A model generated the notes under the pieces. That model made no database searches. It was not told the origin of the DNA and saw nothing but the letters and a program-made list of their open reading frames with translations. From the NCBI RefSeq assembly GCF_031954365.1, contig NZ_JAUSVZ010000017.1: DNA of 64,000 nt; one strand, given 5' to 3'. This DNA comes from Brevibacillus aydinogluensis. GTDB lineage: Bacteria > Bacillota > Bacilli > Brevibacillales > Brevibacillaceae. Made by a program: the position numbers and the translations under genes. Numbering within the stretch: the first letter of the stretch is position 1; the number at the start of each line of letters is the position of its first letter. Positions 51,199-60,307 of the stretch are shown piece after piece.

Positions 51199-51369
51199 GA
51201 GAAGAAAAAACACACGCCCCTTTCCCCAGACAAGAAACGCGCCTGCCGCCCCGCAACCAATCTTCGGCGCGCATCGGGATTGCGCCCGGCATGGGACAGG
51301 CATACCGAGACAAGCTGCATGAGCCGCCCTGTTTCGCGCACACTAAGCGAAAAACAGGTGGGATCTCAA

Positions 51370-51525
51370 TTGGCTGATCAACGAGAAAAGCAAAATCACG
51401 AAGACGAGTATTTTTTCTTTGACCTGTCCGACGAAAGCCACGAAAAACTGCTGGATAAAGAACTGCGGGAAGCGAAGGAAAATCCGCTGGGCCCGCTGGA
51501 GGAAGTCACCAAAGTGGAATACTAG
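51370..51525 (+). CDS. Small acidic hypothetical protein
   Basis: 51 residues, read from TTG 51370 (ADQREKQNHEDEYFFFDLSD...). AGGTGGG lies upstream at suitable spacing. Highly charged and acidic (DLSDESHEKLLDKELREAKE); no known family. The frame extends further upstream as a basic, probably non-coding extension. The position before mhqR may be fortuitous. Confidence 0.5.
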   Translation: MADQREKQNHEDEYFFFDLSDESHEKLLDKELREAKENPLGPLEEVTKVEY

Positions 51526-51614
51526 GCCGTACTGCCGGCACCCTCTGCCCGCTCGCATCGCAAGCACCAGGGGGTGTCGCCTTTCATGCCGCTATCCCCT
51601 GTCAGCTCGGCTAA

Positions 51615-51661
51615 TTGACAAGACAATCCCTCTCGTGTACCATTATCTCAAATTAGAGATA
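51615..51661 (+). promoter_or_regulatory. mhqR promoter with MhqR box
   Basis: TTGACA (51615-51620), 17-base spacer, TACCAT (51638-51643), directly followed by TATCTCAAATTAGAGATA (51644-51661). The 18-bp palindrome resembles the B. subtilis MhqR box, in which TATCTC and GAGATA arms flank a short centre. Autorepression is likely. Confidence 0.75.
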
Positions 51662-51695
51662 TTAAACATCAAAACAAAAAGGAGGGCCATCCTTT

Positions 51696-52142
51696 ATGAC
51701 AGATACGCAGCAGCGAAACGAGTCACTTGAGCTCCTGATTGCGCTGTCCCGTTCCTACAACTGGGTCACGGCCCATGTCAACCGCGACATCCGCCGCCAT
51801 GGATTGAACCCGACAGAATTTGGCGTCCTGGAAGTCCTGTTTCATAAAGGCCCCCAACCGTTGCAGCAAATCGGCGAAAAAATCCTGATCTCCAGCGGAA
51901 ACATTACCTACGTTGTGGATAAACTAGAAAAAAAGAAGCTGCTGGTACGCAAGCCCTGTGCAGAGGATCGGCGCGTCATTTACGCGGAGCTGACCGACCA
52001 GGGCAAACAGTTTTTGGCTGATATTTTTCCGTCCCACAAGGAAGCGATCGAAAAGGCTGTGAGCGGCCTTACCGCCGAGGAAAAACAGCAGGCGATCGCG
52101 CTGCTGAAAAAGCTGGGGAGGGCCGCGCAGGAACGATTTTAG
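51696..52142 (+). CDS. mhqR: MarR-type regulator, MhqR-like
   Basis: 148 residues, MarR winged helix (about 35-110; LNPTEFGVLEVLFHKGPQPL, ILISSGNITYVVDKLEKKKL, EDRRVIYAELTDQGK). In B. subtilis, MhqR represses azoreductase, DoxX and quinone-detoxifying genes; here the same kinds of genes follow and three MhqR-type boxes precede them. One Cys is present (C89, in the segment just before the wing). ATG 51696 follows AAGGAGGG. Confidence 0.88.
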   Translation: MTDTQQRNESLELLIALSRSYNWVTAHVNRDIRRHGLNPTEFGVLEVLFHKGPQPLQQIGEKILISSGNITYVVDKLEKKKLLVRKPCAEDRRVIYAELTDQGKQFLADIFPSHKEAIEKAVSGLTAEEKQQAIALLKKLGRAAQERF

Positions 52143-52174
52143 AAAATGCCTGCTGCCCGCAGCCAATAAAGACC

Positions 52175-52216
52175 TTGACAAAACAGCGGAGAGATAATAA
52201 TCTTGAAATCAAGATT
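52175..52216 (+). promoter_or_regulatory. azoR promoter with MhqR box
   Basis: TTGACA (52175-52180), 17-base spacer, then TAATCT (52198-52203) as the -10. AATCTTGAAATCAAGATT (52199-52216) overlaps this -10, so a bound repressor would block it. Confidence 0.7.
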
Positions 52217-52261
52217 TACAAAACAAAGGTTATTGACTTACAAAATGAAAGGAGAAACCGC

Positions 52262-52888
52262 ATGAGCAAAGTTCTGTTTGTGAAAGCCAACAACCGTCCC
52301 ATTGAACAATCCGTCAGCGTGAAGCTGTACCACGCGTTTCTGGATAGCTACAAAGAATCCCATCCGAACGACGAGGTAGTGGAACTGGACCTGTTTGCGG
52401 AAAACCTGCCTTACTACGACGTGACGAAAATCAACGCCATGTACAAATCCGGCCAAGGCATGGAGCTGACCGCAGAAGAACAGAAGGCAGCCGATCTGGT
52501 GAACAAGTATCTGAATCAGTTCCTGGAGGCAGACAAGGTGGTGTTCGCTTTCCCGCTGTGGAACTTCACCGTGCCTGCCGTGCTGCATACCTACATTGAT
52601 TACCTGTGCCAGTCCGGCAAAACGTTTAAATACACCCCGGAAGGTCCGGTTGGCCTGCTGAACAACAAAAAAGTGGCCCTGCTGAACGCGCGCGGCGGCA
52701 TCTACTCCGAAGGTCCGGCTGCGGCGGCGGAAATGGCTGTAAACTTTGTGCAAAACGTCCTCGGCTTCCTCGGAGTGAAAGACATCTCCACCGTGATCGT
52801 GGAGGGGCACAACCAATTCCCGGACAAAGCCGAAGCGATCGTGCAGGAAGGCTTGGAAAAGGCAGCAAAACTGGCGGAGACCTTCTAA
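52262..52888 (+). CDS. azoR: FMN-dependent NADH:quinone oxidoreductase/azoreductase
   Basis: 208 residues of the flavodoxin-like AzoR family: KVLFVKANNRP, FAFPLWNFTVPAVLHTYIDYL, KTFKYTPEGPVGLLNNKKVA and LNARGGIYSEG, which shape the FMN site. It reduces quinones and azo compounds in two-electron steps, avoiding radical formation. ATG 52262 follows GAAAGGAG. Controlled by the MhqR box overlapping its promoter. Confidence 0.95.
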   Translation: MSKVLFVKANNRPIEQSVSVKLYHAFLDSYKESHPNDEVVELDLFAENLPYYDVTKINAMYKSGQGMELTAEEQKAADLVNKYLNQFLEADKVVFAFPLWNFTVPAVLHTYIDYLCQSGKTFKYTPEGPVGLLNNKKVALLNARGGIYSEGPAAAAEMAVNFVQNVLGFLGVKDISTVIVEGHNQFPDKAEAIVQEGLEKAAKLAETF

Positions 52889-52904
52889 GGCCCGCCGGCC
52901 TTTT

Positions 52905-52930
52905 TGGACAAACATCTTGATTTTGAGATA
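52905..52930 (+). promoter_or_regulatory. MhqR box before the DoxX gene
   Basis: CATCTTGATTTTGAGATA (52913-52930) is the third member of the 18-bp palindrome set. A TTGGAC -35 lies at about 52905 and GATATT is a possible -10. A short GGCC hairpin with T run at 52887-52907 may end the azoR transcript. Confidence 0.6.
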
Positions 52931-52966
52931 TTTAAAATTAAAATATATGAAGGAGAGATGAACATC

Positions 52967-53353
52967 ATGATGGATCTTGGTTTGTTGATCATTCGTCTGG
53001 TCGTGGGATTGACGTTTGCGGGGCACGGCGCCCAAAAACTGTTTGGCTGGTTCGGGGGCCACGGATTGAAAGGAACCGGCGGATGGATGGAGTCCATCGG
53101 ATTGAAGCCGGGCGTTACCATGGCGCTGTTGGCCGGACTGGGTGAGCTGGTGGGCGGCCTGCTGTTTGCCGCCGGTGTCGGCACGTGGGTCGGTGCGCTG
53201 TTGATCGCCCTGACCATGCTGGTGGCAATCGTCAAAGTTCACGGCGCCAACGGCTACTGGGTGACGCAAAACGGATACGAATACAACCTGGTGCTGATTG
53301 CGGTGGCAATCGGAGTGGCCCTGATCGGCCCCGGCGCTTACGTCCTGTTCTGA
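52967..53353 (+). CDS. DoxX family membrane protein
   Basis: 128 residues, four membrane helices, with RLVVGLTFAGHGAQKLFGWF and GGLLFAAGVGTWVGALLIA typical of the DoxX/MhqP family. In Bacillus, MhqP belongs to the MhqR regulon and helps resist quinones; the exact reaction is unknown. The start is ATG 52967 with AAGGAG 11 bases upstream. It precedes the pirin gene by 62 bases. Confidence 0.88.
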   Translation: MMDLGLLIIRLVVGLTFAGHGAQKLFGWFGGHGLKGTGGWMESIGLKPGVTMALLAGLGELVGGLLFAAGVGTWVGALLIALTMLVAIVKVHGANGYWVTQNGYEYNLVLIAVAIGVALIGPGAYVLF

Positions 53354-53415
53354 TCATCGCACGAAAAATGGTAGCTTTCGGAGACCGCATCCCTGTGTTG
53401 AAGGAGGAATTGCAC

Positions 53416-54198
53416 ATGCACATCGCTGTTTATTCGCCAAACGAACAAGGCAAAGGTCATTTCGGCAGCGGCGAGATCGTGGAGAACAAACCGATCGGCT
53501 TTCCGCACGAACACTCGGCTGTCAAGCGCGTCGGCCCGCTGTTTTACTGGGCCTGGGCCAAATCGCTGGCCACGTTTGAGATTCCCCTGCATCCCCACTC
53601 CGGTTTTGAAATCATTTCGTACGTCTTGACAGGCACGGTGGGGCATCGCGATACGCTTGGCAATCTGCAGCAAGTCTCGACCGGTGGCGCACAGGTCATG
53701 CAGACCGGCTCAGGCGTCTATCACGCGGAAGAACTGCCGGCGGGAACGGAAATGTTTCAGATCTGGTTTGAACCGCATCTGGCCCGCGCCGTCAAGGAAG
53801 CGCCCACGTACCATCAATACGACCATGAACAGTTTCCCGTGGAGGAAGCGGACGGCGTCCGGATCAAACATGTGATCGGCCCACAGGCGCCCATCCGGCT
53901 CGTGACCGACGCGGAGATGGCCGATATTGAGATCGCGGCAGGACAATCCTGGACCTATTCTCTCCCGGACGGATACGCTCTGGCGGCCGTGGTGGTGAGC
54001 GGCCGCGGCACTGCCTGGCCGCAGCGGCAGGCGGACGGCGGCGCTGCGGACAACGCTCCCCTGGAAACAGGCGACTTCACCGTCGTCACAACCAACGGGA
54101 CGGAATCGGTCGTTTTCCAAGCCGATCCGGGTGAATCGCTGCGCCTCGTCGCCATCCGCGTCCCCGCCGAGGTGGAGTACCCGCTGTATCGCAAATAA
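53416..54198 (+). CDS. Pirin family protein
   Basis: 260 residues, bicupin. The N-terminal cupin has the metal motif FEIPLHPHSGFEIISYVLTG with HxH and Glu, and TGSGVYHAEE supplies a further His; the C-terminal half is a second, less conserved cupin. Pirins often act as quercetinase-like dioxygenases or redox-sensing regulators. ATG 53416 follows AAGGAGG. Likely co-transcribed with DoxX under MhqR control. Confidence 0.9.
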   Translation: MHIAVYSPNEQGKGHFGSGEIVENKPIGFPHEHSAVKRVGPLFYWAWAKSLATFEIPLHPHSGFEIISYVLTGTVGHRDTLGNLQQVSTGGAQVMQTGSGVYHAEELPAGTEMFQIWFEPHLARAVKEAPTYHQYDHEQFPVEEADGVRIKHVIGPQAPIRLVTDAEMADIEIAAGQSWTYSLPDGYALAAVVVSGRGTAWPQRQADGGAADNAPLETGDFTVVTTNGTESVVFQADPGESLRLVAIRVPAEVEYPLYRK

Positions 54199-54216
54199 TC
54201 GCAGCGGCTAAAGCGA

Positions 54217-54247
54217 GGCCGTCACGCAGAAAGTGACGGCCTTTTTA
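54217..54247 (+). terminator. Terminator after the MhqR regulon genes
   Basis: GGCCGTCAC (54217-54225) pairs with GTGACGGCC (54233-54241), followed by TTTTTATTA. Confidence 0.92.
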
Positions 54248-54471
54248 TTATGTTCGCGCCTCCTCCGCAAGCTGATCGGCCGGCCGATTTCTAAGTCTGG
54301 CCAGCCCCTTGTTAAACTTTTGTTTGAAAGGAAAAGTGACGCATTTCCTCCTCCCATTCACGGTTTTCCCCTTCATTCATCCGTTTTTCCGGCAGGAATT
54401 TCCCCGTTTTCCCGCGAAAAAGACGTACATACGTTCGCCCTTTCATTTCCATCGATTCGGAGGAGAGTCAC

Positions 54472-55509
54472 ATGCTGCCCTGTAAACCGACTGCCGCCTT
54501 TGATTCCTTGTTCGAATACGCCGAGCGGATCAACCGGCTGAACGGCGGTACCGCCTGCGCCATCTACGTCATCCAGCGCGGCCGCATCGTCGCGGAGCAC
54601 TACAGCGGCCACCACTCCCACGCAGCCGATGCCCGTCCGGCGGCTGCCGATTCGCAGTTTCACGTCGCTTCCGTCCGCAAAAGCTACATCGGCTTTGCGG
54701 TCGCCTGGGCTGTGCACTCCGGCGGCATCGCCTCGCTGGACGAACCGGTCTCCCGCTACCTCTCTACGGATGAGGACAGCCGCCGCCTGCTGGACGGAGT
54801 CGCCGTCCGCCATTTGTTGACCCACACGCACGGACTGGATCGCGATGGCGATGGCCGGCTGGTCATCCGCTTCGCACCGGGCACCGGCTGGGCTTACAAC
54901 AACACGGGCATCCAACTGCTCACCGAGCTGGTTCCCCGGGTGACCGGACTGACTGTCGCCGAATTGCTGGAGGAGAAGATTTTTGCCCCGCTCGGCTGGC
55001 GGGAGACCGGCTGGCGTACCGCTCCGGCGGAAACGCTGGTGCCGGTCATCATGGATCAGAAGGGTACCGCCAAGCTGCTGGTTCACCCGGACCCGTCCGG
55101 TGCGGAACCCAATCTGCACGTTTCCGCGCGGGAGCTTGCCTGGTGGGGGTATCTCCACCTGAAAGCCGGTCAGCTCAACGGCAAGCAAATCGCTCCGGAA
55201 GCGGTATTTCGCCTGTCCGTGTCCTGCCAGTCGCCCTCGTCGCTGCCCCCCGGCCTGCCTCAAAACGGCTGTCTCTGGTTCGTCAATTCGGGGCCGTCGC
55301 CGCAGTACATCATCGGGGACAGCGTTCCCCGGGGCTCATACAAGATCGTCGGCCATTCCGGACCACTCCTGCTCGTCGTGCCGGAACTGGACCTGGTGTT
55401 GGTCCGTATGGCCAACAAAAACGGCAACTGCGAGGATGAGCAGGGCACCTATCTCGATTACCTGAAAGCGTTCAGCGACCGCGCCGTGGCAGCGGCCAAA
55501 CGGGCGTAA
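54472..55509 (+). CDS. Serine hydrolase, class C beta-lactamase/esterase family
   Basis: 345 residues, no clear signal peptide. The active-site motifs of the beta-lactamase-fold family are present: SVRK (S67, K70), YNN (Y142, N143, N144) and HSG near the C-terminus in KIVGHSGPLL. Such proteins include esterases, D-aminopeptidases and penicillin-binding-protein-like hydrolases; lactamase activity is not implied. ATG 54472 follows GGAGGAGA. Single gene. Confidence 0.85.
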   Translation: MLPCKPTAAFDSLFEYAERINRLNGGTACAIYVIQRGRIVAEHYSGHHSHAADARPAAADSQFHVASVRKSYIGFAVAWAVHSGGIASLDEPVSRYLSTDEDSRRLLDGVAVRHLLTHTHGLDRDGDGRLVIRFAPGTGWAYNNTGIQLLTELVPRVTGLTVAELLEEKIFAPLGWRETGWRTAPAETLVPVIMDQKGTAKLLVHPDPSGAEPNLHVSARELAWWGYLHLKAGQLNGKQIAPEAVFRLSVSCQSPSSLPPGLPQNGCLWFVNSGPSPQYIIGDSVPRGSYKIVGHSGPLLLVVPELDLVLVRMANKNGNCEDEQGTYLDYLKAFSDRAVAAAKRA

Positions 55510-55552
55510 CCACCGCCTGGGCCCTGCTGATGAGCCAAGCTCGAAACGAACA

Positions 55553-55585
55553 AACGGTCTCCCCCGTCAGCGGGAGGAGACCGTT
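55553..55585. terminator. Terminator between the serine hydrolase and the convergent CoA-transferase
   Basis: AACGGTCTCC (55553-55562) pairs with GGAGACCGTT (55576-55585); it overlaps the CoA-transferase stop codon region and can serve both genes. Confidence 0.7.
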
Positions 55586-57084
55586 GTCATATCGAGCATC
55601 GTGCCTTCCCTGGCGAACCGCGTGTGCCAGGAGAACGCTTTTTCCAGCACATGCGGCGTATGGCCGCCGCGCGCCAGCGCTTCCCGGAAGTAGTCGCGCA
55701 GTTGATCACGATAGAGCGGGTGGGCGCAATTCTCGATGATCAGCCGGGCCCGTTCGCGCGGCGCCAGACCGCGCAGGTCGGCCAATCCCTGCTCCGTGAC
55801 GACGATATCGACGTCGTGCTCCGTGTGGTCCACGTGGGAGACAAACGGAACGATGCTGGAGATCTTGCCGCCCTTGGCCACCGACTTGGTGACAAATATC
55901 CCCAGGCGGGCATTGCGGGCAAAGTCGCCGGACCCGCCGATGCCGTTCATCATACGCGTCCCCAGGACGTTGGTCGAATTGACGTTGCCGTAGATGTCAA
56001 ACTCCAGGGCAGTGTTGATGGAGATGAGCCCCAGACGGCGGATTATCTCGGGATGGTTGCTGATCTCCTGCGGCCGCAGCACCAGCTTGTCGCGGTACGC
56101 GTGGAAGTTGGCTGCCACCTGTTTCATTTTCTCCGCCGTCAGCGTGATCGAACAACCGGACGCAAATGTCACCTTGCCTGCGTCAATCAGCTCAAACACA
56201 GCGTCCTGCAGCACCTCGGAATACACCGTCAAACCGGAAAACTCCGACTCCAAAAATCCGTTGAATACCGCATTGGCGACTGAACCGATACCGGACTGCA
56301 ACGGCATCAGGTTTCGCGGCAACCGCCCTTTTTTCACTTCATGACGCAAAAACTCGATCAAATGGCCGGCCATCACCGCCGTTTCCTCATCCGGCTCGGC
56401 GATCGTGGACGGAGAGTCCCACTGCTCAGTGATGACGATGCCCTTCACTTTCTCCGGGTCGACCGGAATGCCCTTTTGCCCGATCCGCTGTTCGGCCGAG
56501 GTCAGCGGGATCGGCGCACGTTCCCCCTGCCGGCCTGGCGTGTAGATGTCGTGGATGCCTTCCAGCGCGAGCGGCTGTGCCACGTTCAGCTCGATGATGA
56601 CGTGCTTGGCATGTTCCACGAAGACGTTGGAATTGCCCACAGAGGTCGACGGAATGATCATCCCGTCTTCCGTTACTGCAACCGCTTCCACGATTGCATA
56701 ATCAATCGGGTCCATCACTCCCGCGCGGATCAGCTCGGCCGTATGGGACAAATGCTGATCGACAAACAGCAGTTCTCCCTCGTTGATCTTTTGCCGCATC
56801 ACCGAATCCACCTGAAACGGCAGCCGCTTGCCGACTATTCCCGCTTCCGCCAACACCGTGTCCACGCCGGAGCCCAGTGACGCCCCCGTGTATACGTTGA
56901 CGGTAAGCGGCCGTCTCCCCTGTTTTGCCTGTTTTGCCAGGGCGACCGGCACGACCTTGGCGTCACCGGCCCGTGTAAACCCGCTCAGCCCGAGGGTCAT
57001 GCCATCCTCAATCCAGCTTGCCGCTTCCTCTGCCTGGACGATTTTGTCTCGCAGGCGTTGATCGCGTAAGCGCTCCCATACCAT
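55567..57084 (-). CDS. Acetyl-CoA hydrolase/succinate:acetate CoA-transferase family enzyme
   Basis: 505 residues from ATG 57084. Family motifs: MTLGLSGFTRAGDAKVVP at the N-terminus, MPLQSGIGSVANAVFNGFLE (CoA site), a catalytic Glu in TVYSEVLQDA, and MMNGIGGSGDFARNARLGIF (GxGG loop). Members include succinyl-CoA:acetate CoA-transferase and acetyl-CoA hydrolase; the sequence fits the former group better. It may recycle CoA or form part of acetate metabolism. A LytTR-type regulator gene is upstream in the same direction and may control it. Confidence 0.9.
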   Translation of the reverse strand: MVWERLRDQRLRDKIVQAEEAASWIEDGMTLGLSGFTRAGDAKVVPVALAKQAKQGRRPLTVNVYTGASLGSGVDTVLAEAGIVGKRLPFQVDSVMRQKINEGELLFVDQHLSHTAELIRAGVMDPIDYAIVEAVAVTEDGMIIPSTSVGNSNVFVEHAKHVIIELNVAQPLALEGIHDIYTPGRQGERAPIPLTSAEQRIGQKGIPVDPEKVKGIVITEQWDSPSTIAEPDEETAVMAGHLIEFLRHEVKKGRLPRNLMPLQSGIGSVANAVFNGFLESEFSGLTVYSEVLQDAVFELIDAGKVTFASGCSITLTAEKMKQVAANFHAYRDKLVLRPQEISNHPEIIRRLGLISINTALEFDIYGNVNSTNVLGTRMMNGIGGSGDFARNARLGIFVTKSVAKGGKISSIVPFVSHVDHTEHDVDIVVTEQGLADLRGLAPRERARLIIENCAHPLYRDQLRDYFREALARGGHTPHVLEKAFSWHTRFAREGTMLDMTTVSSR

Positions 57085-57247
57085 GTTAGCCACCTGCCCA
57101 TTTCGTTCGTCTGTTTGCTACCACAGTAGCACATCCAAACTGAACGAGCACTCGATTTCCCGCAAGCCAGAAAATGCGGCGGCAGGCCAGAAAAAACACC
57201 CCTGAACATCAACGGCGCCCAACGACAGGCCCAGGGCTTAACGTCCC

Positions 57248-57919
57248 TTAAAACCCGAGCCTTTGCCGGAAATGGCTGGCGTAGGACTGGCTGACCGGCA
57301 CGCGGGTCCGCTGCTTGTCTTTCATCTCCAGCATGAATGTAGAATGAAAATGCGGATGGATAAAGCCAACCGCTTCGATATTGACCAGATAGCTCCGATG
57401 GCAGCGCACGAACTGTTCGGGCGGCAGCATTCGTTCCAGTTCGGTCAGGCTGTAGCGGTTGACGTACGAGCCGTTTGCCGTGTGCAGCAGCGTTTTGCCC
57501 TCGTGTGAACGGATAAACATGATGTCCGACACGTGGACAGGCAGCCAGCCGTTGTCCGTCTTGCCGGTCAGCACGGTCAGCGCCGGCAGCGGCGCCATAT
57601 GCGGCATCAACACCCGAGGGTATATCGCAGTGACGCAGCCCTCGAGCCGTGCGCCGCGCACAAGCGGCAGCGAGACACCGTAATAGGGAACGCCAAACAC
57701 CCGGCTTTCCACGTATTGCGCCACTTTCCGGCGAGCAGTAAGCGCTTTGTGCGTCGCCGAGCCTTCCCGCACTGCGTCGCCCGGTTTGATTTTCAGGTCG
57801 ATGCTGGCGCTGGGCTGATAGTAAATGTAGCGGGAATCGTCCGAGACGGCGATCGACACGCCCTCCGGGATCACTTCACCGATCATCTGCAATACTTCGG
57901 GAACCAGTGTTTTCTCCAT
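57248..57919 (-). CDS. LytTR-type transcriptional regulator with N-terminal sensory domain
   Basis: 223 residues. The N-terminal 115 residues (VPEVLQMIGEVIPEGVSIAV, DDSRYIYYQPSASIDLKIKP, VPYYGVSLPLVRGARLEGCV) look like a PAS-type ligand domain; the C-terminal part (about 125-220) is a LytTR DNA-binding domain (SDIMFIRSHEGKTLLHT, RCHRSYLVNIEAVGFI). No receiver domain is present, so it is a one-component regulator. It is followed at 57084 by the CoA-transferase and preceded by the symporter; one of them is probably the target. ATG 57919. Confidence 0.85.
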   Translation of the reverse strand: MEKTLVPEVLQMIGEVIPEGVSIAVSDDSRYIYYQPSASIDLKIKPGDAVREGSATHKALTARRKVAQYVESRVFGVPYYGVSLPLVRGARLEGCVTAIYPRVLMPHMAPLPALTVLTGKTDNGWLPVHVSDIMFIRSHEGKTLLHTANGSYVNRYSLTELERMLPPEQFVRCHRSYLVNIEAVGFIHPHFHSTFMLEMKDKQRTRVPVSQSYASHFRQRLGF

Positions 57920-58042
57920 GCTTCATCCCTCTGCCATGAAAATGGATGTGTACTTTTATTAAAACACAATTGCGCCTGCTCCGGACGAACTCTCCTCTCT
58001 TTTCCACCGGCGGCGCCGATTTCGCAATTTGAACGGCAACGG

Positions 58043-58082
58043 AAAAAGACCCCGGCGCTGCATGTGCAGTCCGAGGTCTTTT
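58043..58082 (-). terminator. Terminator after the alanine/sodium symporter gene
   Basis: Minus strand AAAAGACCTCGG with CCGGGGTCTTTTT (58082-58043), a G-T wobble in the stem. Confidence 0.85.
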
Positions 58083-58095
58083 CACCATTACGACA

Positions 58096-59568
58096 TTACG
58101 ACGTTTTCCTTCTGGACATATCCGACTCGCCCTGGTACTTGTATTCTTTCTCCCAGAAATCCGCGTCGGCAATGCCCACCTTGACCGGATCGAATACCGG
58201 GTCTTTCCCTTCTTTCATCTGGCGTTCATAGTCCTTCAACACGGCCAGCGCCGGCTTGGTGAGCAGCAGAATGGCGATGATGTTCAGCCACGCCATGCTG
58301 CCGACGCCAATGTCCCCCAAGGTCCAGGCCAGACCTGCCGTCTTCACGCTTCCGTAGAAGGTAACCCCCAGGATGACGATCTTCAAGGCGTACTCCGTCC
58401 AGGGCCGCTTCACGTAGCGGTTGAGATAGGCCAGGTTGGTCTCCGCCATGTAGTAGTAGGCCATGATCGTGGTAAAGGCAAAGAACAGGAGCGCAATCGC
58501 GACAAACGGTGCGCCGAAGCCGGGAAACACCGACTCGATAGCCTGCTGGGTATAAATCGGACCCGGCTCGACGTTACCCAGGTTGTTCACGATGGGCGCC
58601 GCTCCTTCAGGCGTTACGTTGTACATGCCGGTAATCAAAATCATGAAAGCGGTTGCAGAACAGACAAACCACGTATCCACGTAGACGGAGAACGCCTGAA
58701 CCAGCCCCTGCTTGGCAGGATGGGACACTTCTGCTGCGGCGGCTGCATGCGGCGCGGTCCCCTGCCCCGCTTCGTTGGAATAGATCCCCCGCTTCACACC
58801 CCAGGAGATGGCGGCGCCGAGAATGCCGCCGAAGGCAGCGTCCACACCAAACGCACTTTGGAAGATCAGCTTCAACACGCCAGGCAATTGGTTAATGTTC
58901 ATAATGACAATAATCAAGGCCACCAAAATATAACCCAGCGCCATAAACGGCACGACTACCTGTGCTACATTGGCAATCCGCTTGACGCCGCCGAAGATGA
59001 TCGCAGCCAACAACACGACCAGGAAAATACCCGTAATGGCAGGGTGGATATTAAAGGCGTTTTCGATCCCCGCCGCGATGCTGTTTGCCTGCACACCCGG
59101 CAGCAGCACGCCCGTTGCAATGACGGTCACCACTGCAAACAAGACAGCGTACCATTTCAGCTTCAGCCCTTTTTCAATGTAATAGGCAGGGCCGCCGCGA
59201 AACTGGCCATCTTGTTTGGTTTTGTACACCTGACCCAAGGCGGCTTCGACGAACGCCGAACCTGCCCCCAAAAAGGCCATCATCCACATCCAGAAGACCG
59301 CACCCGGTCCCCCTGCAGCGATCGCGGTCGCCACGCCGGCGATGTTGCCCGTCCCGACACGGCCGGACAGCGCCATCGACAAGGCTTGGAAAGACGATAC
59401 CCCTGCCTCGGAGCTCTTTCCTTCAAACATGTGCTTGATCATGGCTTTAAAGTGTCTCAGCTGCAGAAACCGGGTCGCCAACGAGTAAAACAAGCCTGTC
59501 CCCAAACAGAGATAAATCATTGCAGGACTCCAAATAAGGTCGTTGATCCACGTAATGATTGCTTCCAA
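58096..59568 (-). CDS. Alanine/glycine:sodium symporter (AGCS family)
   Basis: 490 residues, about ten to eleven membrane helices. AGCS signatures are present: ALSGRVGTGNIAGVATAIAA, GPGAVFWMWMMAFLGAGSAF, ALGQVYKTKQDGQFRGGPAYY and the GQGTAPHAAAAAEVSHPAKQG loop. It imports alanine or glycine with sodium. ATG 59568 follows AAAGGGGG. It has its own sigma-A promoter and terminator. Confidence 0.94.
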   Translation of the reverse strand: MEAIITWINDLIWSPAMIYLCLGTGLFYSLATRFLQLRHFKAMIKHMFEGKSSEAGVSSFQALSMALSGRVGTGNIAGVATAIAAGGPGAVFWMWMMAFLGAGSAFVEAALGQVYKTKQDGQFRGGPAYYIEKGLKLKWYAVLFAVVTVIATGVLLPGVQANSIAAGIENAFNIHPAITGIFLVVLLAAIIFGGVKRIANVAQVVVPFMALGYILVALIIVIMNINQLPGVLKLIFQSAFGVDAAFGGILGAAISWGVKRGIYSNEAGQGTAPHAAAAAEVSHPAKQGLVQAFSVYVDTWFVCSATAFMILITGMYNVTPEGAAPIVNNLGNVEPGPIYTQQAIESVFPGFGAPFVAIALLFFAFTTIMAYYYMAETNLAYLNRYVKRPWTEYALKIVILGVTFYGSVKTAGLAWTLGDIGVGSMAWLNIIAILLLTKPALAVLKDYERQMKEGKDPVFDPVKVGIADADFWEKEYKYQGESDMSRRKTS

Positions 59569-59606
59569 ATAAATTGCCCCCTTTCAAAATCTTTCGATAT
59601 TGTGCA

Positions 59607-59635
59607 ATTATAAAATATTTCGTTTGTTCATACAA
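59607..59635 (-). promoter_or_regulatory. Sigma-A promoter of the symporter gene
   Basis: Minus strand TTGTAT (59635-59630), 17-base spacer, TATAAT (59612-59607). Confidence 0.7.
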
Positions 59636-59734
59636 CTGGAAATAATTTCGACACCGTCCGAAACCAGACCAGCCAATGAATCACCGTCATATTGAATACC
59701 CACTGTCTTGCGAGAAAACGTATGGCCGCCAAAA

Positions 59735-59759
59735 CAAAAAAGGACGGTAAAAACCGTCC
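59735..59759 (-). terminator. Terminator after the Ser/Thr-rich lipoprotein gene
   Basis: GGACGGT-AAAA-ACCGTCC (59742-59759) followed on the minus strand by TTTTTTGTTTT. Confidence 0.9.
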
Positions 59760-59831
59760 TGACATATATGGATACATGGAGGGATGCGGGGAAAGAGTGG
59801 TGTTGCTCGCCTATGACCGAATGTCTCGCCG

Positions 59832-60152
59832 TTAGTTCTGGGCGGAATCGGTAGTAGATTCGGAACCTGTCGAACCCGAATCGGTGGAGCCGGTGGTGTC
59901 AGAAGCCCCCGTCGAGGCGTCGGACGTGCCGGCATTCGAGTCAGCTACACCAGCATTCGCGTTCGATTGTTCTTGAGAAACCGAGCTGTCGGTCGATTGG
60001 TTTTCCGTTTGAGTAGACGTCTCCGGAGTCGTGGCACTTCCGCCGTCCTGCTGTGTTGCCGGTTCCGGCGTGTCCGTTCCATTGGAGCATGCCACCAGGC
60101 TGCCGGACAGCAGTACAGCCACAGCGGCCAGGGATACCCATGTTTTTTTCAT
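59832..60152 (-). CDS. Ser/Thr-rich low-complexity lipoprotein
   Basis: 106 residues. Lipobox SLVACSNG (Cys22) after a signal sequence, then a disordered, acidic tail of Ser, Thr, Gly, Asp and Gln repeats (STGASDTTGSTDSGSTGSES). ATG 60152 follows AAGGGGAG. It sits beside a two-component system on the same strand, 155 bases after the kinase stop, and may be a surface-exposed spacer-like protein controlled by it. No family recognised. Confidence 0.8.
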   Translation of the reverse strand: MKKTWVSLAAVAVLLSGSLVACSNGTDTPEPATQQDGGSATTPETSTQTENQSTDSSVSQEQSNANAGVADSNAGTSDASTGASDTTGSTDSGSTGSESTTDSAQN

Positions 60153-60307
60153 GTTCATTCTCCCCTTTCGTTTCAAGGTTCATGACGACCTCGCCGTCAC
60201 ACTCATAGCGTAACGGGAAAAGATAGCCATTCCGTGAGCGAAGTGGGAAAAAACCATGAACAAACTATGAAAAAATCATGACCGTCCCGAACCGCTTCGA
60301 CGCCGTA

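Noticed and set aside
54472..55509. Naming the serine hydrolase a beta-lactamase
   Set aside because: SxxK, YNN and HSG are shared by many esterases and peptidases, and no clear signal peptide is present.
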